From assembly GCA_019309045.1 (NCBI GenBank), contig JAFDGZ010000005.1:1-64000 (forward strand): DNA of 64,000 bases, written 5' to 3'. Below are positions 19,132 to 28,396 of the stretch, piece after piece. The notes under the pieces were generated by a model. It did no database searches, had not been told where the DNA came from, and saw nothing but the letters and a program-made list of their open reading frames with translations. Origin of the DNA: Deltaproteobacteria bacterium (GTDB taxonomy: Bacteria; Desulfobacterota; Syntrophobacteria; BM002). A program made the translations under genes and the position numbers. Position 1 is the stretch's first letter, and each line of letters opens with the position of its first letter.

Positions 19132-19890
19132 ATGCAAAAGGACATAGTAGTTACCATCTTCTCCAGGAGGAAGGGCAAGACAACCACTTTAAACCTGAAT
19201 CGCCGTCTGCTTGCCATTGTGCTGCTTGTCCTGCTGACCATGGCAGCGGCCGCCCCTGTGCTTTTTCACCTGCTCCTGCAAGAGAGGCGGGAGCGGCAGC
19301 AGCTGGCAGAGAAGCTGGCAGGAGTCGAACTGGAGGTCGAGGATGCGACACAGGTGGAGCTGCCCCCTGTGAAGGAAATGGTCAGTGAGCAAGTCCAGGA
19401 GCCTGCCGAGGAGAAGAATGTCGAGGAGCCTGTAAATCCACAAGCAGCAGAACCTCCCACGGCAGGAACGCCAACCGCAGCCGCAGCAGCAGACACTTCT
19501 GCCGAGCCTGTGCCCTACGCCAGGGTGGAAAGCCCCCGGCTCGAACCCCTGGAGCAAGGTTCAGGGTTCCGGCTCAGTTTCAAACTGGCAAACGCTGCTG
19601 ACAGCCCGATCTCTGGAAAACTGGTGATCATTGCCTCTCTCAAGCCCCCGCACCAGCCCCGATATGTTTCCTATCCCTATACCGAATTAACCAACGGCGA
19701 GCCTAGACAGCCGGGGAAACTTATTCGGTTCACAATTCGGAATTTCAAGTACATGGCCGCCAAATTCCGTTTTCCCTTTTCCTGGGCCGAATCATTCCGG
19801 GTTGCCATTTTTGACGCCGGCAACCAGCCGCTCTTCAATCAGGTAATCCCGGCTGAGGAAGTGGATACCAGCCTGTTGACGGGCGAGTAG
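19132..19890 (+). CDS. Unknown membrane-anchored protein
   Basis: A 252-residue protein with a short basic cytoplasmic end, one membrane helix at ~25-48, an acidic Pro/Ala/Glu-rich linker (~70-125) and a folded C-terminal domain of ~120 residues (GFRLSFKLANAADSPISGKL onward). I do not recognise the family. The ATG has GGAAGGGCA before it. It lies 270 bases after bactofilin on the same strand, so an envelope or cell-shape role is plausible by context only. Stop is TAG. Confidence 0.65.
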   Translation: MQKDIVVTIFSRRKGKTTTLNLNRRLLAIVLLVLLTMAAAAPVLFHLLLQERRERQQLAEKLAGVELEVEDATQVELPPVKEMVSEQVQEPAEEKNVEEPVNPQAAEPPTAGTPTAAAAADTSAEPVPYARVESPRLEPLEQGSGFRLSFKLANAADSPISGKLVIIASLKPPHQPRYVSYPYTELTNGEPRQPGKLIRFTIRNFKYMAAKFRFPFSWAESFRVAIFDAGNQPLFNQVIPAEEVDTSLLTGE

Positions 19891-19893
19891 GGG

Positions 19894-19936
19894 GTGTTGG
19901 TTATCGGTTATCAGTTGTTGGTTGTTGGCTGTTGGT
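19894..19936. repeat. GTTGTTGG / GGTTATC low-complexity repeats
   Basis: A short tract of tandem variants of GGTTATC and GTTGTTGG follows the stop of the unknown membrane protein. It looks like slippage-prone repeat DNA between two converging genes. Confidence 0.6.
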
Positions 19937-20025
19937 CAACAGGGCGTGGTAGGGGATTGGCTGTACGGCAAAAAGTTGACAGCCGAGGGCTCTAGCCGGC
20001 GTTGCCCTGTGTTGCTGCCGATTTC

Positions 20026-22014
20026 CTAGGAGTGCATCAATTTAAGGAAAGACTCCACGACCTGGGGGTCGAACAGCCCTTTTTCAGCACCGCGGCGGAT
20101 CTCCTCGCAGGCTGCCTGGCGGTCCCATTTTTCCCGGTAAGGACGCCACGAGGTCAGGGCATCATATACGTCGGCAACGAGAATGATCCTGGCTCCTAGG
20201 GGTATTTCTTCTCCTTTGAGTCCGTGCGGATAGCCGGAGCCATCAAAGGATTCATGGCTGTGGAGAACGATGTCCAGCATCAGCTCAGAGTCATAGCCCA
20301 TCTCCTTGAGGATCCTGGGGCCCTCCAACGGGTGTTTTTCCACTTCCTGCAGCTCGTTGGCGCTGAGGGCTCCCATTCTGTTCAGGAGGTGAGGGGGAAG
20401 ATTTTTCTTGCCTATGTCAGCCACATATCCCGCGTGCAGGATATCCAGCTTCTCCTGCTCGGCAACACCGAGTTCGGAGGCTATGGCATAAGAGAGAATC
20501 GCCACCACTCTGGCATGACCAATGCTGCCGTCCAGAGCTTCCACCGGTAGAATGATGTCATCTGAAAAGCGGATCAACTCTTCGGCACTGCCGTACTTGT
20601 GGTAAAGAGAGAGGGGAATCTTCTCCCTGTCCAGCAGCACATCCTTGAGCCCCACCACTTCATAGGCTGCGACTTTCTGCTCCCTTCCCCGGACAGAGAG
20701 TTCTGCAGCCTTCTGTTTTTGCATGGTTGCCTCGGCAAAGGCCACCTTGACATTGTCATTGTCAGGGAAAAGTTCCAGAACCCGCTCAAACGAATGGGCC
20801 GCCTCATCTGCCTCGCCGACAGACATGTACAGTTGCCCCATTTTTTCATAAAGTTCTGCCCGCAACCGAGGCTCCGTCTCCCTGTCAAGGGCGTGCTGGC
20901 ACTGCGCCAGTTCTCTTTCCACAAGACTGTCCTGCCTCTGGGTGGAAACAAGGCTTCTCTTGAGGCGCAGATCCACGAAAGCTGCCACGCCTTCCACTGT
21001 GGCGCTGTCCACCAGTATAGATCCGGGCGGACAGGATTTTTCCAGCCTGGCGGCCAGATTGACCACATCTCCAATGGCAGTGTAATATTGCCTTCTCGAG
21101 CCGATGAGTCCCATGACCACCGGGCCGGAAGCGATACCTATGCGCGTTTGCCAGGGATAGTCCAGCCGGTCGATGCTCTGCTGCATTTTCATGGCAGCAA
21201 GCACCGCCAGTAAGCGATAGTTGGCATAATCCAACGGCGCTCCAAACTCGCACATTATGCCGTCGCCGGCGTACTTGTCAGTATGGCCATGATAGTCTGA
21301 CAGTATAGGCTCCACTGCCTTCAAATAGCGGTTGAGATCCTGGACAATAGATTCTGGCGAGCGTTTTTCTGAGTAGCGGGTGAATCCCACGATATCTGAG
21401 AACATGATGCTGATTCTGCGCTTCTCATTGCGGAGCCTTCCCTCACTGATGAGCCTTACCACAGCGGGGTCCATGGTGGTATAGAGTATTTTTTCTATCT
21501 TGTCCCGGGAGGCCTCGGCGGCATCCCTGGCTCGGGCAAGTTCCCGGGTGCGCTGCTCCACCTTTCTTTCCATGGAAGTGCGGTACTCGTTGAGGCTGGC
21601 ATGGGCATCGGCCAGTTCCTGTCTACTCTGCTCGAGCTCGCCTGAGAGCTGCTGACGTTCATGAAATCCCAGTTTGAGTTGTTCGCGCTGCCAGCCGACC
21701 ATGGCCCCGGTAAAGATCAGGAAAAAGCCCCAGGTCAGCAAGTACAGATAGAGGTGCTGCAGCGTTCCAGGCAGCAGGAGCAGCTCTGGATAGCGAAGGG
21801 CAGAAAACAGCACCAGCAGGATGCAGGCAATGGCAGCTGGTATGGAACCGCGCAGGCCGAGAAAATAGCCTGCCATGATCACCGGCAGAAAGTACAGGGT
21901 AAGAAAGGGAACCCGCTGGGGAATGAGATAGGTCACCGCAATGATGATCCCGGAGAGGAACAGGATGAATACCTGTTCGAAATGACGCAGGAGATAACTT
22001 TTGACCCTGTCCAC
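20026..22014 (-). CDS. Membrane class III nucleotidyl cyclase with C-terminal HD-GYP-like domain
   Basis: About 662 residues from the GTG at 22014 (GTGAGGATTACACT precedes it); an ATG 43 codons earlier adds an unlikely N-terminus. Order: several membrane helices (~10-110), coiled coil, class III cyclase (IMFSDIVGFT, KYAGDGIMCEFG, YYTAIGDVVNLAARLE), a TPR-like stretch, then an HD-GYP-type domain. In the latter the metal-binding HD pair reads AD (HAGYVADIGKK) while HSHESFDGSGYP and VADVYDALTSWRPYR are kept, so phosphodiesterase activity is doubtful. Stop is TAG. Confidence 0.85.
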   Translation of the reverse strand: MDRVKSYLLRHFEQVFILFLSGIIIAVTYLIPQRVPFLTLYFLPVIMAGYFLGLRGSIPAAIACILLVLFSALRYPELLLLPGTLQHLYLYLLTWGFFLIFTGAMVGWQREQLKLGFHERQQLSGELEQSRQELADAHASLNEYRTSMERKVEQRTRELARARDAAEASRDKIEKILYTTMDPAVVRLISEGRLRNEKRRISIMFSDIVGFTRYSEKRSPESIVQDLNRYLKAVEPILSDYHGHTDKYAGDGIMCEFGAPLDYANYRLLAVLAAMKMQQSIDRLDYPWQTRIGIASGPVVMGLIGSRRQYYTAIGDVVNLAARLEKSCPPGSILVDSATVEGVAAFVDLRLKRSLVSTQRQDSLVERELAQCQHALDRETEPRLRAELYEKMGQLYMSVGEADEAAHSFERVLELFPDNDNVKVAFAEATMQKQKAAELSVRGREQKVAAYEVVGLKDVLLDREKIPLSLYHKYGSAEELIRFSDDIILPVEALDGSIGHARVVAILSYAIASELGVAEQEKLDILHAGYVADIGKKNLPPHLLNRMGALSANELQEVEKHPLEGPRILKEMGYDSELMLDIVLHSHESFDGSGYPHGLKGEEIPLGARIILVADVYDALTSWRPYREKWDRQAACEEIRRGAEKGLFDPQVVESFLKLMHS

Positions 22015-22266
22015 AGTGTAATCCTCACAGCAAACGACCCAGGGCTGCCCGAGGTGGGCTGTGTAGTGAATCCAGCCGGGGCCAGAGCAGAGAAAATGCG
22101 CCAGCAGGCACCCTGTGTGCAGACACCTTCGAGGAAACAGCAAAGCTCGTGCCAGGTTCCACTCAAACCTGGCAGAGAACTTGTAGACAACGCCGACAGA
22201 GGGGGCCTGGAGGGTGGTCAGAGACGAACGCAGCAGCCTGTAGCAGGCTGCAGGAAACTCACGGGC

Positions 22267-23211
22267 TCACGGCGGCGGTACACACTCACAGCCATCTGGG
22301 GGAATAATTCTCTCCAGTTGCTGCCAATGGTGCAGGTGGGGCTGCAACTGAGGTGGCTCGAGGATACCGTGCTCTGTGATGAAGGCAGTGACGAACTCTG
22401 CAGGGGTGACGTCAAAATAGACGTTGCGGCAATGATCCGGGTGGCGGCGCCAGACCTCGCTGCCGGATTTTGCCTCCAGCATGCAGGTGCTGCTGTCTGC
22501 CGCAGTGTTGATTTTAAAGGTGTCAGCAGCCACTAGAAAATCCACCTGGTGGTATTTGGCCACCAGAGCTGCCAGGTAGGTGCCGCTCTTGTTCACTACA
22601 GCGAGGTCTCGCAGTACAGTATCAGCACCTACCAGCACCAGGTCTGCTGCTGGAACAGCCTGGCCGAGCTGGGCATCCGTGATCATTGTCAGGCGGCAGC
22701 CGCTTTCCAGGAGGCGGCTGAACAGGCGGCGTCCCTCCAACAGCGGCCGGGATTCAGCAATGGTGACTTGCCGACCCGCAGGCAATGCCCGGCTCAACAT
22801 GGCCTCCACAGTCGAGGAATAACTCAGGGTTACTACTGAATGGCAGTTTTTTAACAGACGGCGAGCTTCAGCAAGTTGGAGGCCAACCAACTTCTGCTGT
22901 CTCCTCAACAGGTCATGGCCGAGGAGAACACCCTTCTGGCGAAGCTCCGGCATAGGCATGCCCTGGCAGGCGTACTGCTGAAACTGCTGGGCGAAAGTCA
23001 GGGACCAGTTGCGGATGGCCGCCATTGAAGGGCGGACAGCAGCAAGCTTGCGGGCTGAGCCGAGCACCACTGCGGCCAGTTCTTCTCCCCCGGCAGCTTT
23101 CGCCCGTCGGCAGACAGTTATGAGCACCTGTATGGCCCTGGCGGCAAGCTGGGCCGCACCGCTGCGCCGGTTGCGCTCAATCGCCTGCAAGCTGCTATTG
23201 ATCAAGTCCAT
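22267..23211 (-). CDS. IF2B / MtnA-like family protein
   Basis: A 314-residue member of the eIF2B alpha/beta/delta-like family, which includes methylthioribose-1-phosphate and ribose-1,5-bisphosphate isomerases. The C-terminal core shows VTIAESRPLLEGRRL, DLVLVGADTVLRD, NKSGTYLAAL and VAADTFKIN. These resemble sugar-phosphate isomerases of the fold, but I cannot assign a substrate. The ATG overlaps the NUDIX gene by 17 bases, so the two are co-translated and may act in one nucleoside or sugar-phosphate pathway. Confidence 0.8.
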   Translation of the reverse strand: MDLINSSLQAIERNRRSGAAQLAARAIQVLITVCRRAKAAGGEELAAVVLGSARKLAAVRPSMAAIRNWSLTFAQQFQQYACQGMPMPELRQKGVLLGHDLLRRQQKLVGLQLAEARRLLKNCHSVVTLSYSSTVEAMLSRALPAGRQVTIAESRPLLEGRRLFSRLLESGCRLTMITDAQLGQAVPAADLVLVGADTVLRDLAVVNKSGTYLAALVAKYHQVDFLVAADTFKINTAADSSTCMLEAKSGSEVWRRHPDHCRNVYFDVTPAEFVTAFITEHGILEPPQLQPHLHHWQQLERIIPPDGCECVPPP

Positions 23212-23647
23212 GGTCTGCTAGAACCCTCTCCAGAGTTTCTGCCAGGGCTGGCACCGTGCGAAAATTGCCAAGTTCCTGCGGTGACACCCATTGCATTTCC
23301 GTGTGCTCCCAGTCGAGCCTGATTTTCTTGGGTGATTTCACGGAGAAAAGAAAGGGATGCACTCGCCACAGGCGGCCGCGAGCCTGGTCCCTCACCTCCA
23401 GGCAGGCTCCAGCCTGGCGCAGGGTGACATCAGCTTCCTCGAGGCCAACTTCTTCTGCAAGTTCAATATAGGCCTGCTGTAAAGGGTCGGGGCTCTCGAG
23501 ATAACCGCTCACCGCAGCCCAGTGCCCCTGGTAGGTGCGGACCCTGTTGCTCCTTTTCATCAGGAGTATCTTTCCCTGATGAACAAGAAAGACAGTGACC
23601 ACATCGGTACAGGCTTGCTCGGAAGGCAACGGTTTTTCCCGGCTCAT
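23195..23647 (-). CDS. NUDIX hydrolase
   Basis: A 150-residue protein from ATG 23647 (GAGGGG site upstream; the longer frame is not protein-like). It has a NUDIX box: GYLESPDPLQQAYIELAEEVGL, a variant of G-x5-E-x7-REUXEEXGU in which the usual Arg is not obvious. It would hydrolyse a nucleoside diphosphate linked to another moiety. It is coupled to the IF2B-like gene. Stop is TAG. Confidence 0.85.
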   Translation of the reverse strand: MSREKPLPSEQACTDVVTVFLVHQGKILLMKRSNRVRTYQGHWAAVSGYLESPDPLQQAYIELAEEVGLEEADVTLRQAGACLEVRDQARGRLWRVHPFLFSVKSPKKIRLDWEHTEMQWVSPQELGNFRTVPALAETLERVLADHGLDQ

Positions 23648-23679
23648 AGGCAGTTTTCCCCTCACGCTGCTGTTCACAT

Positions 23680-23708
23680 TTGGCAAAAGCGATTTAATAT
23701 TGTATAGC
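23680..23708 (+). promoter_or_regulatory. Promoter of the M16 protease gene
   Basis: TTGGCA (23680-23685), 17 bases, TATAGC (23703-23708), about 50 bases before the ATG and just outside the divergent NUDIX start. Confidence 0.6.
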
Positions 23709-23759
23709 CATTGCACCATTGAGGTAAAGAGAAACATCCTCGCTACAAGGAGAGTGCCC

Positions 23760-26507
23760 ATGAGACGAGTCCTACCATTTCTGTGCACCTTGCTGGCAGT
23801 TCTTCTCTTGTCTTCGCCAGGTCTGGTCGCGAAAGAAAAACTGCAGATTCCCGAACTTGACGCCTTGGGATTGTCCGCCGACCTGCAGGCCAACATTGCC
23901 AGAGTGTTTGCCTCCATGCCGGGCGACACATTCTTTCGGCTGCGCAACGGCATGACAGTCCTGCTCAGGGAGAATCATTCCTCTCCGGTGGTTGCCTGTC
24001 GGATCCTGGTCAGGACTGGCTCAATCGATGAAGGCAAATACTTTTTTGGCGGCCTGTCTCATTATCTGGAGCATGTGGTGGCGGGCGGCAGCACTCGCTC
24101 TTTCACGGAGGACGAGGCCCAGAACATGGTGCGAGCCATGGGAGGGGCCTCTAACGCCTATACCAGCTATGATCGCACGGTGTATTTCATAAATACCACT
24201 GCGGATCATTATGGCGAGGCCCTGAAGCTGTTGTTTTCATACGTGTCGGAGTGCAAACTGGAACCGCGGGAGGTGGAGAGAGAAAAGGCCGTCATTCAGC
24301 AGGAATTCAAGCTGGGGGAGACAGATGCCGACCGGCAGCTCTGGCAGCTGTTTATGCACACAGCCTATCTGAAGAATCCAGTGCGCTACCCGGTGATCGG
24401 CTACGAGGATGTTTTTGTCCAGGTGGAGAGAGACGACCTGCTGCACTATTATAAGGAGCGCTATGTACCGGAGAACATGGTGGTGGCAGTTGTAGGCAAT
24501 ATTGATACAGCAGAGACAGTAAAGACAATTTTGCAGCTTACATCAGGCCTGACAAGGACTTTTCACCCTCCCACGGTGTACGAGAAGGAGTCGCCCCAGA
24601 ACTCTCCGAGATGGGCGGAAAGGACTTTTCCCCCTGCCCGTCTCACCACGATGATTGCCGGCTTTCATACTGTCTCCCTGACGCATCCTGATCTCTACCC
24701 CCTGGATGTTCTCGCCATCATTCTGGGCCGAGGACGGACGAGCCGGCTGTATACGGAGCTCAGAGACAAGAAAAAACTGGTGCTCTCTGCCGACGCTTTC
24801 AGCTGGACGCCCTCCTATGCCAGCGGCATTTTCGGGTTTTCGTTCAGCCTGGAACGCCAGAAAGTGGACGGCACCCTGGAGGCGCTCTGGAAGGAGATCG
24901 AGCGGGTGCAGAGTGAACTGGTAGACAGGGAGGAGCTTGCCAAGGCAAAGAGACAGGTGGTGGCTGATGCTGTTTTTGCCAAACAGTCTGCAGCAGGAAT
25001 GGCTTCGAGTCTGGCGGGCTCATATGTGGACACCGGCGATCCATACTTCGACGATGCCTACGTGAAGCAGATCAAGAAGGTGACTCGCGAGGATGTCCGC
25101 CAGGTGGCCCAGACCTACTTGCAAAAAGATCGGCTTACTGTAGCAATCCTTTCGCCGCCTGGCAAAGGGCAGGCCGCCGGCAGCACTTCCCTCGAGAAGA
25201 AGATTGAGGAGCCCGGCAGGATTCAGAAATTTGTCCTGGACAATGGTCTGGTGCTGCTGGTCAAACGGAATCCAACGGTTCCCATTGTGAACTTTCAGGT
25301 CTTCGGTCTCGGGGGGCAACTTGTGGAGCCGAAAGATCTAGCCGGGGTAAGCTATGCAACAATGAAGCTGCTGACGAAAGGAACGCGTCACCGCAGCAAG
25401 CGACAGATTGCAGAGACCGTGGAAAATCTGGGCGGTAGCCTCGCAGCAGGCTCCGGCAGAAATACCTACTATGTGTCGCTTGCCCTGCTCAAAGATGACT
25501 TTGACACCGGCCTGAATCTGCTGGCGGATGTCCTGATGGAGCCAACATTCCCCCAGGAAGAAATCGACAAGCAACGTCAGGATACCCTGCTGCAGATACG
25601 CCAGTTGGACGAAGACTGGCAGCAGGAAGTGGCGCGCTTGTTCCGGCAGCATTTCTATGACGGCCATCCTTATGCCCGGGATATCATCGGCACGGAGGAG
25701 GCGGTCAACAGCATGACCCGGGCAGATATTGTCAAGTTCTACAGGCGCACGGTGGAGCCGAACAATATGGTGCTGGCAATATTCGGTGACATTGAACTGG
25801 CGCAGGTGTTGAGCCGCGTCAACAAGGTTTTTGCCAAGTGGCAGGCGGGGAGTCCTGTTCGTCCGCTGCAGCCCCAGCAATTTCCGAGACTCGAGCGCAA
25901 TGAGGAGTTTCACAAGAAGACGGACAAGGTGTCTGCTGCTATCTACGTGGGCAGCAACGGCCTGGCAGTCACCGACCGCGAACGCCCGGCTCTGGATGTG
26001 ATCGATGCTGTTATTTCCGGCATTGGCTATCCCAGCGGCTGGCTCCAGGACGCTCTCAGGGGGGGTGACCGCAGCCTGGTGTATGTAGTGCATGGCTTTC
26101 CGGTCTACGGCATTGGCGGCGGCCATTTTGGCATCATCTCCCAGACCACCATGGCCAATTACCAGAAAGTCGTTGACATAATATTGGCCAATCTGAAGAA
26201 GATTCAGGAGAAACCTCTGACTGCCGAAGAACTGAAGGAAGCCAGAAACATGTGCATCACTATGCACGAGATGGGCCTGGAGACCAATGGCGCCCAGGCA
26301 AGAAGTGCCGCCTTGAACGAAGTGCTCGGCTTGGGCTACGATTGGGACAGCCGCTATGCCGAACTCATAAACAAAGTGACTGCCGAGGAAGTGCTCGAGC
26401 TGGCGCGAAAATTGTTCGCACACCACATGCTGGTCAGCACCATACCCGAGCACCCCGTCGAGGCTGTTATACCGCCTGAGCGCAGGAAGAGAATGCATGT
26501 ACGCTGA
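23760..26507 (+). CDS. Secreted M16 family zinc protease (two-domain)
   Basis: A 915-residue protein from ATG 23760 (AAGGAGAG precedes it). An N-terminal signal peptide (MRRVLPF, LLAVLLL, then VAKE) exports it. The first half has the inverted zinc motif HYLEH with a downstream Glu region (EREKAVIQQEFKLGE). The second half (from ~residue 490) is a second M16 unit without HxxEH, which normally closes the chamber over the peptide. Function is degradation of short peptides or protein fragments in the periplasm. It may be a single-gene unit, with a hairpin terminator after it. Confidence 0.93.
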   Translation: MRRVLPFLCTLLAVLLLSSPGLVAKEKLQIPELDALGLSADLQANIARVFASMPGDTFFRLRNGMTVLLRENHSSPVVACRILVRTGSIDEGKYFFGGLSHYLEHVVAGGSTRSFTEDEAQNMVRAMGGASNAYTSYDRTVYFINTTADHYGEALKLLFSYVSECKLEPREVEREKAVIQQEFKLGETDADRQLWQLFMHTAYLKNPVRYPVIGYEDVFVQVERDDLLHYYKERYVPENMVVAVVGNIDTAETVKTILQLTSGLTRTFHPPTVYEKESPQNSPRWAERTFPPARLTTMIAGFHTVSLTHPDLYPLDVLAIILGRGRTSRLYTELRDKKKLVLSADAFSWTPSYASGIFGFSFSLERQKVDGTLEALWKEIERVQSELVDREELAKAKRQVVADAVFAKQSAAGMASSLAGSYVDTGDPYFDDAYVKQIKKVTREDVRQVAQTYLQKDRLTVAILSPPGKGQAAGSTSLEKKIEEPGRIQKFVLDNGLVLLVKRNPTVPIVNFQVFGLGGQLVEPKDLAGVSYATMKLLTKGTRHRSKRQIAETVENLGGSLAAGSGRNTYYVSLALLKDDFDTGLNLLADVLMEPTFPQEEIDKQRQDTLLQIRQLDEDWQQEVARLFRQHFYDGHPYARDIIGTEEAVNSMTRADIVKFYRRTVEPNNMVLAIFGDIELAQVLSRVNKVFAKWQAGSPVRPLQPQQFPRLERNEEFHKKTDKVSAAIYVGSNGLAVTDRERPALDVIDAVISGIGYPSGWLQDALRGGDRSLVYVVHGFPVYGIGGGHFGIISQTTMANYQKVVDIILANLKKIQEKPLTAEELKEARNMCITMHEMGLETNGAQARSAALNEVLGLGYDWDSRYAELINKVTAEEVLELARKLFAHHMLVSTIPEHPVEAVIPPERRKRMHVR

Positions 26508-26651
26508 GGACGGCAAGGGATAGGGATGTGCAAAGGCCGCGGCTTCGCCAGAAAATGAAGACAGAGGCTGATGACAGAAAGACGAAGGACTGCTCTTGCT
26601 GACTTTGCACTTGCCAAATTTATGCTCGGCTGCTAAATATTAAGAATAAAT

Positions 26652-26695
26652 AAGGCCACGAAGGCTCAAAAAAGATGCTTGCCCGTGGCCTTTTC
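26652..26695 (+). terminator. Terminator hairpin between M16 and cooT
   Basis: AAGGCCACG (26652-26660) pairs perfectly with CGTGGCCTT (26684-26692), with T residues after the right arm. The loop is 23 bases. It probably ends the M16 transcript, or acts as an attenuator, because cooT begins only ~25 bases later. Confidence 0.65.
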
Positions 26696-26719
26696 TGTTC
26701 ATGACTGGAGGGTATATTC

Positions 26720-26905
26720 ATGTGTGAAGCGAATGCGTACCTGGTCAGAGACGGCAAAGAAGAGCTCCTTCTGGAGGCGGTGGATATTCTGGAGCCCGTG
26801 GAGGATGGTAAGATCCGGCTGGCCAACATCTTTGGCGAGCAGAGAGTCCTGGAGGCCAAGCTCAAAAGCATGTCGCTGGTAAGCCACAAGATTATTCTCG
26901 AGTAA
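26720..26905 (+). CDS. CooT-like small nickel-binding protein
   Basis: A 61-residue protein beginning MCEANAYL, with Cys at position 2 as in CooT, where that Cys binds nickel in the dimer. The remainder (VDILEPVEDGKIRLANIFGE) matches the small beta-barrel fold. CooT family members occur with carbon monoxide dehydrogenase maturation and widely in anaerobes. No CODH is in this window, so nickel delivery here is an inference. CTGGAGGG precedes the ATG. Confidence 0.75.
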   Translation: MCEANAYLVRDGKEELLLEAVDILEPVEDGKIRLANIFGEQRVLEAKLKSMSLVSHKIILE

Positions 26906-27256
26906 GCAGCGGCACCCAGAGCTTTTTTCTATACTTCAACAGGTCGCAGGCGTCCCGGACGGCATAATTTACTACTGCTGCCCGGTAGTTGCCTGCCCCG
27001 TTACCTGACCCACAGAGACACCGATTTCCCTTCTGCTATGGCCGCATTATGGCCAGGTAGAGAGGCGTCTCTGTTTTTGCCCATCGCGGCAGGCGATGGG
27101 CAAAAAACCGAAACCTTCGGCGAAAAACAATGATGTTTGGCCAGACCTGCATTGGTTTTTTTGCTCAGGAGCTCCGCGGTGAAAACTCATTAGGACCGCG
27201 GGCTGTAGGAGGCAAACAATCTCAGCAGGTCACCACATGCAGGCAGACATGCGCTG
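26906..27256. other. Non-coding region between cooT and the aldolase
   Basis: No gene seen. It holds the bidirectional terminator at 27074-27106 that separates the two converging genes, plus an AGAGAC/GTCTCT hairpin before it. Confidence 0.5.
27074..27106. terminator. Bidirectional terminator
   Basis: A perfect 14-bp stem (27074-27087 with 27093-27106) with a GGCAG loop. It starts with five T and ends with A-run, so it forms a GC-rich hairpin plus T-tract on both strands. It lies between the converging cooT and aldolase genes. Confidence 0.85.
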
Positions 27257-28396
27257 TCAGCGGGTGAGAAGAGAAATGACTTTTTCTGCCAGACCTGCCG
27301 AATTGGTGGCCTCGAACAACCTTATGGCCTCTTCATAGGCCTGGCTGGTAATGCGCTCCTTGTACTCTGGCGCCACCCTGTTCAATTCAGCGGCAAAGGC
27401 CTTGTTCGCCTTCTTGATGTTGCCCCCCGTGTTGCCAGTTTCCACGGCCCACTGCCACATACGCTCCCAGAGTTCATCCGGTATGCCCCTGTATGAGCGC
27501 TTGATGTACTGCTTGTCTGGGGTGGTCAGTGCATTGCCGTTCTGATTCATGGCCAGGCCGAAGCTGATGTTCTGCCAGAAGGTACCAACGTTGCCCTTGC
27601 GAATGCCATAGTGGATGAACTGGGTTATCTTGTCCAGAGAGGTGCCAGTAATGCCGTGCTGGGCAATGTCCACCTGCCAGGGCTGAATTGCTTCCCATAT
27701 TTCTCTGGTGAGGTCCAGCTGGATGCCCTCCTGAGTGGTGCCGAAATAAGTGCCGTGGATGGAGCCGTTATTGATGGCTAGTAGATTGGGATGAATGTTC
27801 CCTTTGACAAGGTTTTCAATGAACCAGGAGGCCTCGTCGGGACGGGTAAAGCCTTCTGCACTGCCGCTTTTGGCGCCTATCTCTCCCAGTTCCACTTCCA
27901 GGCCGAGCCCGGCCGCCACCACTGGTTTGGCCAGCTCGAGTGTTGCGGCAAGATTCTGCTCATTTTCCATGTGGGAGGCGTCAATGGCAAAAGAGGTAAA
28001 TCCTGCTGCCATTTCGTCTTTGATAAGCTCTGCTACATCACTGATCTCTTCCATGCTCTTTACGGTGATGTGGTCGCCGTGAATAGCAAAGGGCACCGAG
28101 GTATTGCCCAGTCTTTCATTCTCTGTGACGATGAATTCAGCAAAGCTGTCAGGGGTGAACTCTGTATAGCCGAGTTCGGATTTGGCAATTTCGTATATGA
28201 CCGGGGCGCCCGTGGCCAGCGACGCCTTGATAATCCCCTCCAGAGGCAGACGGCAGCGAATATTGGCTGCCATGATCATGGCCTTGGCCTCCCGGGCCGC
28301 CTCGAACAGGACCCGGCCGTTTACCAGCGGAGCGGCAGAAGTTGGAAAACGGTGCTTGACGTTTGCGGGACGATACTGAGAAAGATTTGTTGCCAT
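27257..28396 (-). CDS. Class II ketose-bisphosphate aldolase
   Basis: A 379-residue zinc aldolase from ATG 28396 (GAGGAGGGAAATACC precedes it; the longer frame is not coding). Metal and active-site blocks are VPFAIHGDHITV, NNGSIHGTYFG and VDIAQHGITGTS. It would split fructose-1,6-bisphosphate, or possibly a related ketose-bisphosphate, in glycolysis/gluconeogenesis. A possible promoter near 28663-28692 would give a 5' leader of about 260 bases. Confidence 0.85.
   Translation of the reverse strand: MATNLSQYRPANVKHRFPTSAAPLVNGRVLFEAAREAKAMIMAANIRCRLPLEGIIKASLATGAPVIYEIAKSELGYTEFTPDSFAEFIVTENERLGNTSVPFAIHGDHITVKSMEEISDVAELIKDEMAAGFTSFAIDASHMENEQNLAATLELAKPVVAAGLGLEVELGEIGAKSGSAEGFTRPDEASWFIENLVKGNIHPNLLAINNGSIHGTYFGTTQEGIQLDLTREIWEAIQPWQVDIAQHGITGTSLDKITQFIHYGIRKGNVGTFWQNISFGLAMNQNGNALTTPDKQYIKRSYRGIPDELWERMWQWAVETGNTGGNIKKANKAFAAELNRVAPEYKERITSQAYEEAIRLFEATNSAGLAEKVISLLTR

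Noticed and set aside
25338-26516. 392-codon minus-strand open frame
   Set aside because: Antisense to the M16 protease; composition is that of a shadow frame.
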